Positions 8,741-17,789 of a stretch of DNA of 64,000 nucleotides are shown here, piece after piece. The DNA is from Mesorhizobium_K sp040049215. GTDB taxonomy: Bacteria; Pseudomonadota; Alphaproteobacteria; Rhizobiales; Rhizobiaceae. Below the pieces are notes generated by a model that was given only the letters and a program-made list of their open reading frames with translations, ran no database searches and was not told where the DNA came from. Within the stretch, counting starts at the first letter, position 1. Every line of letters begins with the position of its first letter. The DNA lies in the NCBI RefSeq assembly GCF_040049215.1, contig NZ_JBDZDN010000001.1, positions 1,612,001 to 1,676,000 of the forward strand, in the 5' to 3' direction. A program made the translations under genes and the position numbers.

Positions 8741-8906
8741 CGGCGGCAGCGATTCGTGGCTTGCTCTTTGCGGGCAGCGCCGCTAGAAGACGATTCTTCC
8801 TTTCCCGTCCTGTGCCGCCTCCCTGCCCACTGGCCCGGCCGCACCGACGACAATCGCGTTAGACGATCCGCATTCCCCACCAATTTCCCACCCAGAGTCC
8901 ATCTAT

Positions 8907-10172
8907 ATGCAGGAAATGAAACTCGCAGAGTTCAAGAACAAGAAGCCGCCGGAGCTGATCGCTTACGCGGAATCGCTCGAGGTCGAGAACGCCAGCGTCA
9001 TGCGCAAGCAGGAGCTGATGTTCGCGATCCTGAAGAAGCTGGCAGGCCAGGACATCGAGATCATTGGCGACGGCGTCGTCGAGGTGCTGCAGGACGGCTT
9101 CGGCTTCCTCCGCTCGGCAAACGCCAACTATCTGCCGGGTCCCGACGACATCTATATCTCGCCGTCGCAGATCCGGCGCTTCTCGCTGAAGACCGGCGAT
9201 ACGGTCGAGGGACCGATCCGCAGCCCCAAGGAGGGTGAACGCTACTTCGCCCTGCTCAAGGTCAATACGATCAATTTCGACGATCCGGAGAAGATCCGGC
9301 ACAAGATCCACTTCGACAATCTGACGCCGCTTTACCCGACGGAACGGCTGCGTATGGAGGTCGAGAACCCGACTGGCAAGGACATCACGTCGCGGGTCAT
9401 CGACTTGGTAGCGCCGATCGGCAAGGGCCAGCGTTCCCTGATCGTCGCGCAGCCGCGCACCGGCAAGACGGTGATCCTCCAGAACATCGCGCACTCGATC
9501 ACCGCCAACCATCCCGAGTGCTACCTCATCGTCTTGCTTATCGACGAGCGCCCCGAGGAAGTGACGGACATGCAGCGTTCGGTGAAGGGCGAGGTCGTGT
9601 CCTCAACCTTCGACGAACCGGCTTCTCGCCACGTGCAGGTCGCCGAAATGGTCATCGAGAAGGCCAAGCGCCTGGTCGAGCACGGCCGCGACGTCGTCAT
9701 CCTGCTCGACTCAATCACCCGTCTCGGCAGGGCCTACAACACCGTGGTGCCGTCTTCCGGCAAGGTGCTCACCGGCGGCGTCGACGCCAACGCGCTGCAG
9801 CGCCCGAAGCGCTTCTTCGGCGCGGCGCGCAACATCGAAGAAGGCGGGTCGCTCACCATTATCGCGACCGCGCTGATCGACACCGGCAGCCGCATGGACG
9901 AAGTGATCTTCGAAGAATTCAAGGGCACCGGCAACTCGGAAATCGTGCTCGACCGCAAGGTTGCCGACAAGCGCATCTATCCGGCGATGGACATCCTGAA
10001 ATCCGGTACCCGCAAGGAAGATCTGCTGGTTACGAAGGCCGACCTGCAAAAGATCTTCGTGCTGCGCCGTATCCTGGCTCCGATGGGTACCACCGACGCG
10101 ATCGAGTTCCTCATCGACAAGCTGAAGCAGACCAAGACCAACGCGGACTTCTTCGACTCGATGAATACGTGA
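8907..10172 (+). CDS. rho: Transcription termination factor Rho
   Basis: This 421-residue hexameric RNA helicase starts MQEMKLAEFKNKKPPELIAYAE (Rho N-terminal domain). The RNA-binding cold-shock-like domain is around residues 50-125 (GFGFLRSANANYLPGPDDIYIS). The ATPase core has Walker A AQPRTGKT at 181-188, LLIDERPEEVTDMQRSV near 210, Walker B VVILLDSITRLGRAYN near 262, and the Q-loop GGVDANALQRPKRFFGAARN. No insertions are seen. A 166-bp leader separates it from hemJ, consistent with its own promoter and the known autogenous control of rho leaders. Confidence 0.97.
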   Translation: MQEMKLAEFKNKKPPELIAYAESLEVENASVMRKQELMFAILKKLAGQDIEIIGDGVVEVLQDGFGFLRSANANYLPGPDDIYISPSQIRRFSLKTGDTVEGPIRSPKEGERYFALLKVNTINFDDPEKIRHKIHFDNLTPLYPTERLRMEVENPTGKDITSRVIDLVAPIGKGQRSLIVAQPRTGKTVILQNIAHSITANHPECYLIVLLIDERPEEVTDMQRSVKGEVVSSTFDEPASRHVQVAEMVIEKAKRLVEHGRDVVILLDSITRLGRAYNTVVPSSGKVLTGGVDANALQRPKRFFGAARNIEEGGSLTIIATALIDTGSRMDEVIFEEFKGTGNSEIVLDRKVADKRIYPAMDILKSGTRKEDLLVTKADLQKIFVLRRILAPMGTTDAIEFLIDKLKQTKTNADFFDSMNT

Positions 10173-10280
10173 CCCGACGAGGCCGGATGTCGGCCTCGAT
10201 TCGGACTCGGAACGAGTGGGCGCGACGTTAATGATCCGTTAACCATGATGGATCGGCAGCTGATGCCACGCCCGGCGGCG

Positions 10281-10448
10281 GTCCTTCGAAGCTCGCTGCG
10301 ACCGTTCCCGGAAGAGGTCGGCCTTGCATCACGGGTGGCCGTCCTGTGCTAAGGTAAATCAGGCAATGAAGGGGCTCCGCAGCTGCCTGGAGGGAGTGAC
10401 AGGCAGCTACTCCCCCATCGTGAGCGAGCGGAGCGAGCCTCGAAGGAC
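10281..10448. repeat. Inverted-repeat element with inner hairpin before mnmE
   Basis: A 17-bp sequence, GTCCTTCGAAGCTCGCT (10281-10297), returns inverted with one mismatch as AGCGAGCCTCGAAGGAC (10432-10448). Between the arms is a perfect 9-bp hairpin, AGCTGCCTG (10381-10389) with CAGGCAGCT (10400-10408), and a 10-nt loop. No T run follows, so it is not an ordinary terminator. The right arm supplies the AAGGA ribosome-binding site of mnmE. It occupies most of the 281-bp rho-mnmE gap. Confidence 0.6.
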
Positions 10449-10453
10449 GCACC

Positions 10454-11857
10454 GTGAGTTCCATCGACTTCCCCGACACCATCGTCGCGCTATCCAGCGG
10501 CCGCTTGCCCGCCGGCATCGCGGTCATCCGCATCTCTGGTAAACAGACTCGATTCGCACTCGAAACGATCTCTGGCGAGCTTCCTGAACCGCGCCTTGCG
10601 AGCTACGGCGCCCTGCGCGCGCCCGCCGGTGCAAAGATCGATTCGGGCCTGATACTATTTTTCCCTGCGCCGCGCAGCTTCACCGGCGAGGACTGCGCCG
10701 AGTTCCAGATCCATGGCGGCAAGGCGGTGGTTGCCGCAATTCTCGCCGCCTTGACCGGCATCCCAGGGGTCCGCCACGCCGAAGCTGGCGAGTTCACCCG
10801 CCGCGCCTTTCTCAACGGCAAATTGGACCTGACTGAGACCGAGGCTCTCGCCGACCTCATTTCGGCCGAGACCGAAGCCCAGCGCCGCCTGGCCGTCCTG
10901 AACGCCGACGGCGCCCAGTCGAACCTCTATTCAGGCTGGCGTCAGCGTCTCATCCACGCCAGGGCCATGATCGAGGCGGAACTCGACTTCGCCGACGAGT
11001 TGGACGTTCCGGGATCGGTGGCCGATATTGTCTGGGCAGACATGGAAAAGCTGCTCGGCGAGATCCGCGAGCATATAAGTGGCTTCCACCGCGCTGAGAT
11101 GATCCGTGACGGCTACGATGTCGTCATCGTCGGTGCACCCAATGCCGGAAAGTCCAGCCTGTTGAATGCGCTCGCCCGCCGCGACGCGGCGATTGTCTCC
11201 GACGAGCCTGGCACGACCCGTGACTTGGTCGAGCTTGCTTTGGACCTGAACGGCATAAAGGTCCGCCTCACCGACACGGCCGGCATCCGCGAAGGTGCAG
11301 GCAAGGTAGAAGCGATCGGCATCGAACGCGCCCGGCAACGCGCCGAGAGCTCCGACCTCGTCCTGCTCCTGATCGACGCTACGGCTGAAGCCCCCGTCTT
11401 GCCCGTCCTCGTTAATCCCAATGTTATCCACATAGAGACAAAGGCCGACCTGGTGGCCGGCAGCTTGATAGGAGCCAAGGATATCAGTGCCGTGGCGGGC
11501 TTGGGACACATCGCGAACGCACGGGTTATCTCCACGGAGGCTGCAGACCAACCCCTTCTGATGGTCTCTTCCATCACAGGTCAGGGAATCGACCAACTCC
11601 TTGGTCTTTTAGCCGAAAGAGCCAAGCATGCAGTGGGCGAAGCCGGCGATGTCCTTCCCTCGCGGCTGCGCCACATTGAACTGTTGCGAGAGACCGCGGC
11701 CCATCTGGAATCCGCCTTGGTGGCCGACGGTCGCGGCCTTGAACTTCGCGCCGACGATCTTCGGCTCGCTGCGGACCGGCTCGGCAGGATTTCGGGCGCA
11801 GTCGATGTCGAGGACCTGCTCAACGTCATCTTCTCGCAATTCTGCATTGGCAAGTAG
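10454..11857 (+). CDS. mnmE: tRNA uridine-5-carboxymethylaminomethyl(34) synthesis GTPase
   Basis: This 467-residue protein acts with MnmG to modify wobble U34 of tRNAs. The N-terminal tetrahydrofolate-binding domain runs to about residue 118 (TIVALSSGRLPAGIAVIRISG; GEFTRRAFLNGKLDLTETEA). The G domain holds G1 GAPNAGKSSL near 227, G2 DEPGTTRD, G3 DTAGIRE and a weak G4 (ETKADL). The protein ends in FCIGK, the catalytic Cys motif. Translation starts at GTG 10454 with AAGGA 7 nt upstream. Confidence 0.95.
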   Translation: MSSIDFPDTIVALSSGRLPAGIAVIRISGKQTRFALETISGELPEPRLASYGALRAPAGAKIDSGLILFFPAPRSFTGEDCAEFQIHGGKAVVAAILAALTGIPGVRHAEAGEFTRRAFLNGKLDLTETEALADLISAETEAQRRLAVLNADGAQSNLYSGWRQRLIHARAMIEAELDFADELDVPGSVADIVWADMEKLLGEIREHISGFHRAEMIRDGYDVVIVGAPNAGKSSLLNALARRDAAIVSDEPGTTRDLVELALDLNGIKVRLTDTAGIREGAGKVEAIGIERARQRAESSDLVLLLIDATAEAPVLPVLVNPNVIHIETKADLVAGSLIGAKDISAVAGLGHIANARVISTEAADQPLLMVSSITGQGIDQLLGLLAERAKHAVGEAGDVLPSRLRHIELLRETAAHLESALVADGRGLELRADDLRLAADRLGRISGAVDVEDLLNVIFSQFCIGK

Positions 11858-12097
11858 TACGGGAAGGGACGACCGGATTCCGGCGTTTCGCATTGCGGCT
11901 GAGACGATTAGTGGATCGCCGCTATGCAGGGTCATTTGGTTCGAATGACACGATGACCATGCAGCCTGACGTTATTCTAACCAACTCTTCGCGGCGTACG
12001 AACGTCGGCTTGATATAGGTTTTCATTGCCCAGCTCCCGCAATGTGCGTCGACAACGTTTCACGGAACCGGTGCCGCGTCAATTTCCCACGGGTGCG

Positions 12098-12113
12098 TGA
12101 TTCACGTGAAACA
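12098..12113. promoter_or_regulatory. parS centromere site 1
   Basis: TGATTCACGTGAAACA differs at one base from the consensus parS TGTTTCACGTGAAACA. ParB binds such 16-bp palindromes and loads the origin region for ParA-driven segregation. It lies about 5 kb from the putative oriC and 3.5 kb from parB. Confidence 0.85.
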
Positions 12114-12132
12114 CGCTTCCTCCCCGGGCCCT

Positions 12133-12150
12133 GCGTTTCACGTGAAACGC
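12133..12150. promoter_or_regulatory. parS centromere site 2
   Basis: GCGTTTCACGTGAAACGC is a perfect 18-bp palindrome with the invariant TTTCACGTGAAA core of parS. It is 20 bp from site 1, so two ParB dimers would load side by side just upstream of mnmG. Confidence 0.9.
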
Positions 12151-12220
12151 TCGTGCCTTCAATGGCTTGACACCTACGCTCATTGCGCACATCTGTCGGC
12201 GCAACGAAGCGGAAGCTGAC

Positions 12221-14092
12221 ATGACTGGAATCTACGATGTCGTGGTGGTTGGCGGCGGCCATGCCGGCTGCGAGGCGGCAAGTGCTGCCGCGCGCTCCGG
12301 TGCCCGCACCGCGCTGGTCACGCTGCGAGCCGACAAGATAGGGGCGATGTCCTGCAATCCGGCGATCGGCGGGCTCGGCAAGGGCCATCTCGTGCGCGAG
12401 ATCGATGCGCTGGACGGCCTGATGGGCCGTGTCGCCGACGCCGCGGGAATCCAGTTCCGCCTGCTTAACCGTCGCAAAGGTCCGGCCGTGCGCGGTCCCC
12501 GCACGCAGGCGGACCGCAAGCTCTATGCCGCCGCCATGCAGCAGGCCATCGCCGGACAGGATCTGCTTGATGTCGTCGAAGCCGAGGTTGAGGACCTCGA
12601 CCTGGACAATGGCTGGGTTGCCGCCGTCCTGCTGGCCGACGGCCGCCGCCTCACCTGCGGCGCCGTGGTGCTGACGACGGGTACCTTTCTGCGCGGCCTC
12701 ATCCATATCGGCGAAAGGAAGATCGTCGCCGGGCGGATGAACGAAAAGGCGTCCATGGGCCTCTCGGCGACCATGGCTCGCGCCGGCTTCAAGCTCGGCC
12801 GCCTCAAGACCGGAACCCCGCCCCGGCTCGACGGCCGCACGATCGACTGGGCCTCGCTGGAAATGCAGGCGGCCGACGAGGACCCCGTGCCCTTCTCGCT
12901 GATGACAGACCGCATCGCGAACCGTCAGATCGAATGTGGCATCACCCGCACGACTCCGGCGACTCACGACGTCATCCGGACGAATCTTGGGCGCTCGGCG
13001 ATGTATTCGGGATCGATCGAAGGTGTCGGTCCCCGCTATTGCCCGTCCATAGAGGACAAGATTGTGAAGTTCGGCGATCGCGAAGGCCACCAGATCTTTC
13101 TGGAGCCCGAGGGTCTGGACGACGACACCGTCTATCCGAACGGTATCTCGACCTCGCTGCCCGAGGATGTCCAGCTCGAGATGCTGAAGACCATCCCCGG
13201 ACTGGAAAGGGCGGTCATGCGTCAGCCAGGCTATGCGATCGAATATGACCATGTCGATCCGCGCGAGCTGGAAACCACGCTCGAGACGAAGCGCGTGCAG
13301 GGACTTTTCCTTGCCGGCCAGATTAACGGCACAACCGGCTATGAAGAGGCGGCTGCGCAGGGAATTCTCGCTGGTTTGAACGCCGCCAGACGTGCTGTGA
13401 ACAAAAATCAGGTCACGCTTAGCCGCACCGAGGCCTATGTCGGTGTAATGATTGACGATTTGACGATGCGCGGCATCACCGAACCCTATCGTATGTTCAC
13501 GTCCCGCGCGGAGTTCCGCCTATCGCTGCGCGCCGACAATGCCGACGAACGCCTGACTCCGCTGGCCATCAAGCTCGGAATAGCCTCGTCCGAGCGTACC
13601 CGCCGGTACGAAAGCATGCGCGAAGTGCTTGATTCGGCTCGGGTCTTGGCGAAGAGCCTCACAATCACGCCGAATGAGGCCCGCAAGCGGGGCCTCGAAC
13701 TGAACCAGGATGGCATCAGGCGGTCCGCCTACGACCTGCTGGCTGTCAAGGATACCAGCGTGAACTCGCTGGCGGCGCTTTGGCCAGAGCTCGCTTCAGT
13801 CGATGCAAAAACCGCCGAACGCCTTGAAACTGAAGCGAAATATGCGGTCTACCTCGATCGCCAGGCGGCGGATGCCATCCAGATCCGGCGCGAGGAACAG
13901 CGGGCCATTCCGCCCGGTCTCGATTTCTCCGGCGTGCCTGGATTGTCGAATGAAATCAAGCAGAAGCTTCGTGCGCGCAGCCCCCGATCCTTGGCCGAGG
14001 CTCAGCGGATCGACGGCATGACCCCTGCGGCGGTGGCGTTGATCGTTTCGCATATCCGGCATTCCGAGCGCCTGCAAGAAGGTGCCGTTTGA
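12221..14092 (+). CDS. mnmG: tRNA uridine-5-carboxymethylaminomethyl(34) synthesis enzyme MnmG
   Basis: This 623-residue FAD enzyme is the partner of MnmE. It starts MTGIYDVVVVGGGHAGCEAA, with the FAD dinucleotide-binding glycines at about residues 11-16. SCNPAIGGLGKGHLVREIDALDG near 45, RTQADRKLYAAAMQ and GTFLRGLIHIGE follow, and later GRSAMYSGSIEGVGPRYCPSIEDK and AGQINGTTGYEEAAAQG, all family hallmarks. A longer upstream start in the same frame is possible but would run into the parS region and lacks conserved residues. It overlaps rsmG by 4 nt. Confidence 0.96.
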   Translation: MTGIYDVVVVGGGHAGCEAASAAARSGARTALVTLRADKIGAMSCNPAIGGLGKGHLVREIDALDGLMGRVADAAGIQFRLLNRRKGPAVRGPRTQADRKLYAAAMQQAIAGQDLLDVVEAEVEDLDLDNGWVAAVLLADGRRLTCGAVVLTTGTFLRGLIHIGERKIVAGRMNEKASMGLSATMARAGFKLGRLKTGTPPRLDGRTIDWASLEMQAADEDPVPFSLMTDRIANRQIECGITRTTPATHDVIRTNLGRSAMYSGSIEGVGPRYCPSIEDKIVKFGDREGHQIFLEPEGLDDDTVYPNGISTSLPEDVQLEMLKTIPGLERAVMRQPGYAIEYDHVDPRELETTLETKRVQGLFLAGQINGTTGYEEAAAQGILAGLNAARRAVNKNQVTLSRTEAYVGVMIDDLTMRGITEPYRMFTSRAEFRLSLRADNADERLTPLAIKLGIASSERTRRYESMREVLDSARVLAKSLTITPNEARKRGLELNQDGIRRSAYDLLAVKDTSVNSLAALWPELASVDAKTAERLETEAKYAVYLDRQAADAIQIRREEQRAIPPGLDFSGVPGLSNEIKQKLRARSPRSLAEAQRIDGMTPAAVALIVSHIRHSERLQEGAV

Positions 14093-14724
14093 CGAATAGT
14101 GACAAGTATCAAAGCCTTATCCATATTGCCGGCCCCGTTTCACGTGAAACATTCGAAGGCTTGGAGGCCTTCGAAGCGATGTTTCGGACCTGGGCGAGCC
14201 GCATTAATTTGGCCGCGCCATCCACTCTGGACGACCTCTGGAACCGGCATATTCTGGATAGCGCGCAACTAGCGCCTCTCGCGCCGAATGCGCTCCGCTG
14301 GCTGGACCTCGGCTCGGGAGGTGGATTTCCGGGGCTTGTTCTTGCCTTCTTGCTCAAGGATAGGCCTGGCGGGCATATCGATCTCGTCGAGAGCAACCGC
14401 AAAAAGGCGGGGTTCCTGCAGGCTGCCGTGGGCGAATTCGCGCTGCCTGCCCGCATCCACGCAAGCAGAATTGGGCCGGGAATCAAAGGGTTGCAGCCAC
14501 CCGACATCGTCACAGCCAGAGCGCTGGCGCCATTGCCCGAGCTGCTCGACCTTGCCTTTCCCTGGTTGTCGGTCGGCGCAACGGGTCTTCTGCATAAAGG
14601 TCGGGATTACGGCCGAGAGGTTCAAGAAAGCGCTCTTCTGTGGCAATACGATCTGATAGAACACCTAAGCAGGGTCGATACCGGCGGCGTTATCCTTGAG
14701 ATCGCCAATCTCAAGCGCCGCTAA
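14089..14724 (+). CDS. rsmG: 16S rRNA (guanine(527)-N7)-methyltransferase
   Basis: This 211-residue enzyme (GidB) methylates G527 of 16S rRNA; loss gives low-level streptomycin resistance in other bacteria. The SAM motif WLDLGSGGGFPGLVLA is near residue 70; LWNRHILDSAQL precedes it; DIVTARALAPLPELL and LLHKGRDYGREV follow. Translation probably starts at TTG 14089, inside the mnmG stop (TTGA). The codons for PVSRETFEG near residue 16 contain a parS palindrome, a placement seen in other bacteria. Confidence 0.93.
   Translation: MTNSDKYQSLIHIAGPVSRETFEGLEAFEAMFRTWASRINLAAPSTLDDLWNRHILDSAQLAPLAPNALRWLDLGSGGGFPGLVLAFLLKDRPGGHIDLVESNRKKAGFLQAAVGEFALPARIHASRIGPGIKGLQPPDIVTARALAPLPELLDLAFPWLSVGATGLLHKGRDYGREVQESALLWQYDLIEHLSRVDTGGVILEIANLKRR
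14136..14151. promoter_or_regulatory. parS centromere site 3, inside rsmG
   Basis: CGTTTCACGTGAAACA keeps the full TTTCACGTGAAA core and encodes V-S-R-E-T in the rsmG reading frame. It lies 0.6 kb before parA. Confidence 0.9.
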
Positions 14725-14771
14725 CAGTCGATCGCTGACGCTGAAAAACCGATTGCATACAGAGGCTTACA

Positions 14772-15569
14772 ATGAAGCCCGGACCGCGTATCATAACACT
14801 CGCCAACCAGAAGGGCGGTGTCGGCAAGACAACAACCGCCATCAACCTCGCTACGGCGCTCGCCGCGATCGGCGAGCGTGTGCTCATCGTCGACCTCGAT
14901 CCGCAGGGAAATGCCAGTACCGGCCTCGGCATCAACCGGCGCGAGCGCTCGGCGTCGTCGTACGACGTACTGACCGGCGCGCTGACGCTTGACGAAGCCG
15001 CCATGCCGACCGCAGTGCCCGGGCTGTCCATCGTGCCGTCGACGCTCGATCTCCTCGGCATCGAGATGGAAATCGCCGGCACGCCCGACCGGGTGCTGCG
15101 GTTGCGCAACGCAGTCCACGCCTCGGCCAGCCGTTCGGCTGCCTTCACCTACATATTGATCGACTGCCCGCCGTCGCTCAATCTTTTGACGCTGAACTCC
15201 ATGGCAGCGGCGGATTCAGTGCTGGTTCCGCTGCAATGCGAGTTCTTCGCGCTGGAAGGATTGAGCCAGCTCTTGGAGACAGTCGAGCAGGTGCGTAACT
15301 CGATTAACCCCGACCTGACCATCCAAGGCATTGTGCTCACCATGTTCGACGGCCGCAACAGCTTCGCCCGGCAGGTCGTCGACGACGTTCGCGAACATAT
15401 GGGCGAGAAGGTCTATGAGACAGTGATCCCGCGCAATGTCAGGGTTTCCGAGGCGCCGTCCTACGGCAAGCCGGCGATCCTCTACGACCTCAAATGCTCC
15501 GGCAGCCAGGCTTATCTGCAGCTTGCCTCGGAGGTGATCCGCCGCGAACGCCGGCTTCGCGCAGCGTAA
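14772..15569 (+). CDS. parA: Chromosome partitioning ATPase ParA
   Basis: This 265-residue deviant-Walker ATPase binds DNA non-specifically as an ATP dimer and is released by ParB, moving the origin to the cell pole. The motif KGGVGKTTTAINLA is at residues 14-27 with the signature Lys. A second motif, VLIVDLDPQGNASTGLGI, is near 39, and YILIDCPPSLNLLTLNSM is near 130. It has no N-terminal HTH, as expected for chromosomal (Soj-like) ParA. The 47-bp gap after rsmG suggests co-transcription. Confidence 0.96.
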   Translation: MKPGPRIITLANQKGGVGKTTTAINLATALAAIGERVLIVDLDPQGNASTGLGINRRERSASSYDVLTGALTLDEAAMPTAVPGLSIVPSTLDLLGIEMEIAGTPDRVLRLRNAVHASASRSAAFTYILIDCPPSLNLLTLNSMAAADSVLVPLQCEFFALEGLSQLLETVEQVRNSINPDLTIQGIVLTMFDGRNSFARQVVDDVREHMGEKVYETVIPRNVRVSEAPSYGKPAILYDLKCSGSQAYLQLASEVIRRERRLRAA

Positions 15570-15601
15570 AGCTCGATTCGGTATCGAAACAAACTGGATT
15601 C

Positions 15602-16489
15602 ATGATGAACGAAGACCAATCCAAGAAAAGGCTGGGCCGCGGGCTTGCCGCGTTGATCGGTGAAATGGACCGGCCCGCACCGCGCGAAGAGAAACAGTCC
15701 ACACAGGTCGCCGCCGCGGACGGCCGTGTGCCGATCGAGTTCGTATCGCCCAATCCGAAAAACCCGCGTCGCAGCTTCGCCGAGCCCGAACTTGCCGATC
15801 TCGCGCAGTCGATCCGCGAACACGGCATCGTTCAGCCGGTGCTGGTGCGTCGCAAGCCCAACGGCAAATATGAGATCATCGCCGGCGAGCGCCGCTGGCG
15901 TGCCGCGCAGCGTGCCGGGCTGAACGAGATTCCGGTTCTGGTGCGCGACGTTGACGACCGCACCGCCCTTGAACTTGCCATCATCGAGAACGTCCAGCGC
16001 GCCGACCTCAATCCGGTGGAGGAGGCGCAGGGCTACCAGCAACTGATCGACGAGCACAATTACACGCAAGCCGATCTGGGCAACGTCATCGGCAAGAGCC
16101 GCAGCCATGTCGCCAACACGCTGCGCCTGCTCAAGCTGCCCGAGGTGATCCGCGACCTTCTGGTCGACGGCACCCTGTCTGCCGGCCATGCCCGCACGCT
16201 GGTGACCGCCAGCGATCCGGCCGGCCTTGCCAAGCGCATCGTCGAGGGCGGGCTTTCGGTTCGTCAGGCGGAGGCGCTGGCGCAGCAACCCGACGCCGGC
16301 GCGCCAAAGGCGCGCAAGCAGTCACAGCCAAGTGAGAAGGACCCGGATACGCTGGCGCTCGAGAAGCTGCTCTCCGATGTCACCGGCCTTCACGTCGCCA
16401 TCTCGCACAAAGAGAAAGGCGGGGAGGTTCGCCTCGGCTATCGCACGCTCGATCAACTCGACGATCTTTGCCGGAGGCTACAACAGTAG
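15602..16489 (+). CDS. parB: Chromosome partitioning protein ParB
   Basis: This 295-residue CTP-dependent DNA clamp binds parS. The N-terminal KKRLGRGLAALIGE is typical. Box I includes PIEFVSPNPKNPRRSF; box II, GERRWRAAQRAGLNEIPV near residue 98, is the CTP pocket. The HTH ADLGNVIGKSRSHVANTLRLLKLP is near 157-180. A C-terminal dimerisation segment follows a Gln/Lys-rich linker. The start is ATG 15602 or the next codon, 15605; the ribosome-binding site is weak. Its targets lie 1.5-3.5 kb upstream. Confidence 0.95.
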   Translation: MMNEDQSKKRLGRGLAALIGEMDRPAPREEKQSTQVAAADGRVPIEFVSPNPKNPRRSFAEPELADLAQSIREHGIVQPVLVRRKPNGKYEIIAGERRWRAAQRAGLNEIPVLVRDVDDRTALELAIIENVQRADLNPVEEAQGYQQLIDEHNYTQADLGNVIGKSRSHVANTLRLLKLPEVIRDLLVDGTLSAGHARTLVTASDPAGLAKRIVEGGLSVRQAEALAQQPDAGAPKARKQSQPSEKDPDTLALEKLLSDVTGLHVAISHKEKGGEVRLGYRTLDQLDDLCRRLQQ

Positions 16490-16535
16490 CTGAAAACCGT
16501 TTTTACTCAGTCGTTTAGCGATATAGTTAGCCGGC

Positions 16536-17576
16536 TCATCTCCTTTGGCCGAGCCTGGCGCCTTCAACGGCGATGCCAAGCAGCGCCTGCCTGGCGATCT
16601 CTACCGACAATTCCGGGCGCTGGCGTGTCGCAAGCACCGCGGTCTGAAGCCGCGCAAGCCCCCGTTGCAGCGCCTCCGTCGACCAGCGATCCAAGGCCCG
16701 CTCGACCAGCTTGCGCCGTGCGAAAAAGACCGGTGGCCTCGCGGCCGCAACGGCGGCCGCGGCATTGCGACCCGTCATGCTGGCGCGCATCAGATGCAGG
16801 GACTGCATCTGCCTGATCGCCGCCGCCAGCACCAGATAGGCCTGGCTGCCGCCGAGTGCCTGGCGCGAAAAAGCCTGATCGAAGGCGTCGATCTTGCCGT
16901 CGAGCATTGCGTCGACGGCGTCGTCGAGCGATATGCCGGAAACGTCGCCGGTCATGGCGAGTACGTCGTTCAGTTCGATCTCGCGTTTGCCATGCGCGTA
17001 AAGCGCCAGCTTGGCGATCTCGCCGCGCGTCGCGAGCCGGTCGCCGCCGAGATTGCGGCGCAGTGCGTTACGCGCCTCCATCGCGATGCCAATGGCGGTC
17101 TTGGCGAGCTCGTCGTCAATCACTGAATCGATGTCGCGGTCCTCGTCGCCGTAACAGGGTAGCGCCATGCCGATAGCACTCGTTTCGACCGCCGAGCGCA
17201 GCGGGGCGCCCTTCTTCAGGTCGCCGGCCTCGATCAGGATGACCGCGTCGCGCGGCGGTGCGGCCGACAGCGCCTTGACGTCGTCGGCCAGCGACTTCTG
17301 GGCGCCCGCATTGCGCACCCAGAGGAGGCGGCGGCTGGAGAACATCGGCACGGTGCGCGCCTCGTCGAGCAACCGGCCCTGGTCGCGCTCTGCTTCACCC
17401 GCATCGAGCCGAACGACCGAGAACGGATCGTCGAGCGGCAGCCCGGTCTTTTCCGCGAATGCCTTTGCCCGCTCCGACACCAGCCCGCGGTCGGGCCCAT
17501 AGATCAGGACGATCAAGACGTTTTCGGGCGGCCGTCGCAGCCAGCCTTCGACCTCATGTGCTTTCTTCTGCGCCAT
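16536..17576 (-). CDS. holA: DNA polymerase III delta subunit
   Basis: This 346-residue clamp-loader subunit opens the beta clamp. The N-terminal AAA+-like fold shows VLIYGPDRGLVSERAKAFAE, FSVVRLD, EARTVPMFSSRRLLWVRN near residues 73-90 and VILIEAGDLKKGAPLR. The C-terminal helical domain contains DVLAMTGDVSGISLDDAVDA and the collar region ALGGSQAYLVLAAAIRQMQSL. ATG 17576 is chosen; longer in-frame starts add low-complexity residues. It is convergent to parB, its usual position in alphaproteobacteria. Confidence 0.92.
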   Translation of the reverse strand: MAQKKAHEVEGWLRRPPENVLIVLIYGPDRGLVSERAKAFAEKTGLPLDDPFSVVRLDAGEAERDQGRLLDEARTVPMFSSRRLLWVRNAGAQKSLADDVKALSAAPPRDAVILIEAGDLKKGAPLRSAVETSAIGMALPCYGDEDRDIDSVIDDELAKTAIGIAMEARNALRRNLGGDRLATRGEIAKLALYAHGKREIELNDVLAMTGDVSGISLDDAVDAMLDGKIDAFDQAFSRQALGGSQAYLVLAAAIRQMQSLHLMRASMTGRNAAAAVAAARPPVFFARRKLVERALDRWSTEALQRGLARLQTAVLATRQRPELSVEIARQALLGIAVEGARLGQRR

Positions 17577-17789
17577 TGGCGCTGGATAGCATGTGCCGCG
17601 CGAGTTGCGAACGCTTTTGCGTCGCGCGTCGCCACTTGCGCCAGTTCGATATTTGAGACGGGCCAGACAGGCTGGTGCGGGCATCAGGCATGCTGGAGGC
17701 CCCGTGCCCCCTTGACCGCATGGCCAAGGACGCGGTCAATCGCCTGACGTCGCCGGGGGAGCCGGCAAATCAGACTGCCGGAACGCCCG

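Larger units (their letters stand above)
11858..12220 (+). promoter_or_regulatory. mnmE-mnmG intergenic region with parS sites
   Basis: This 363-bp gap has no supported gene. Its right half holds two good parS palindromes (listed separately) and a degenerate one at about 12056-12071 (CGTTTCACGGAACC). The left half shows nothing recognisable beyond ordinary intergenic sequence. The region presumably also carries the mnmG promoter. Confidence 0.6.

Noticed and set aside
12056..12071. CGTTTCACGGAACC as a fourth parS site
   Set aside because: Only one half matches; the CACGTG centre is broken, so ParB binding is unlikely.
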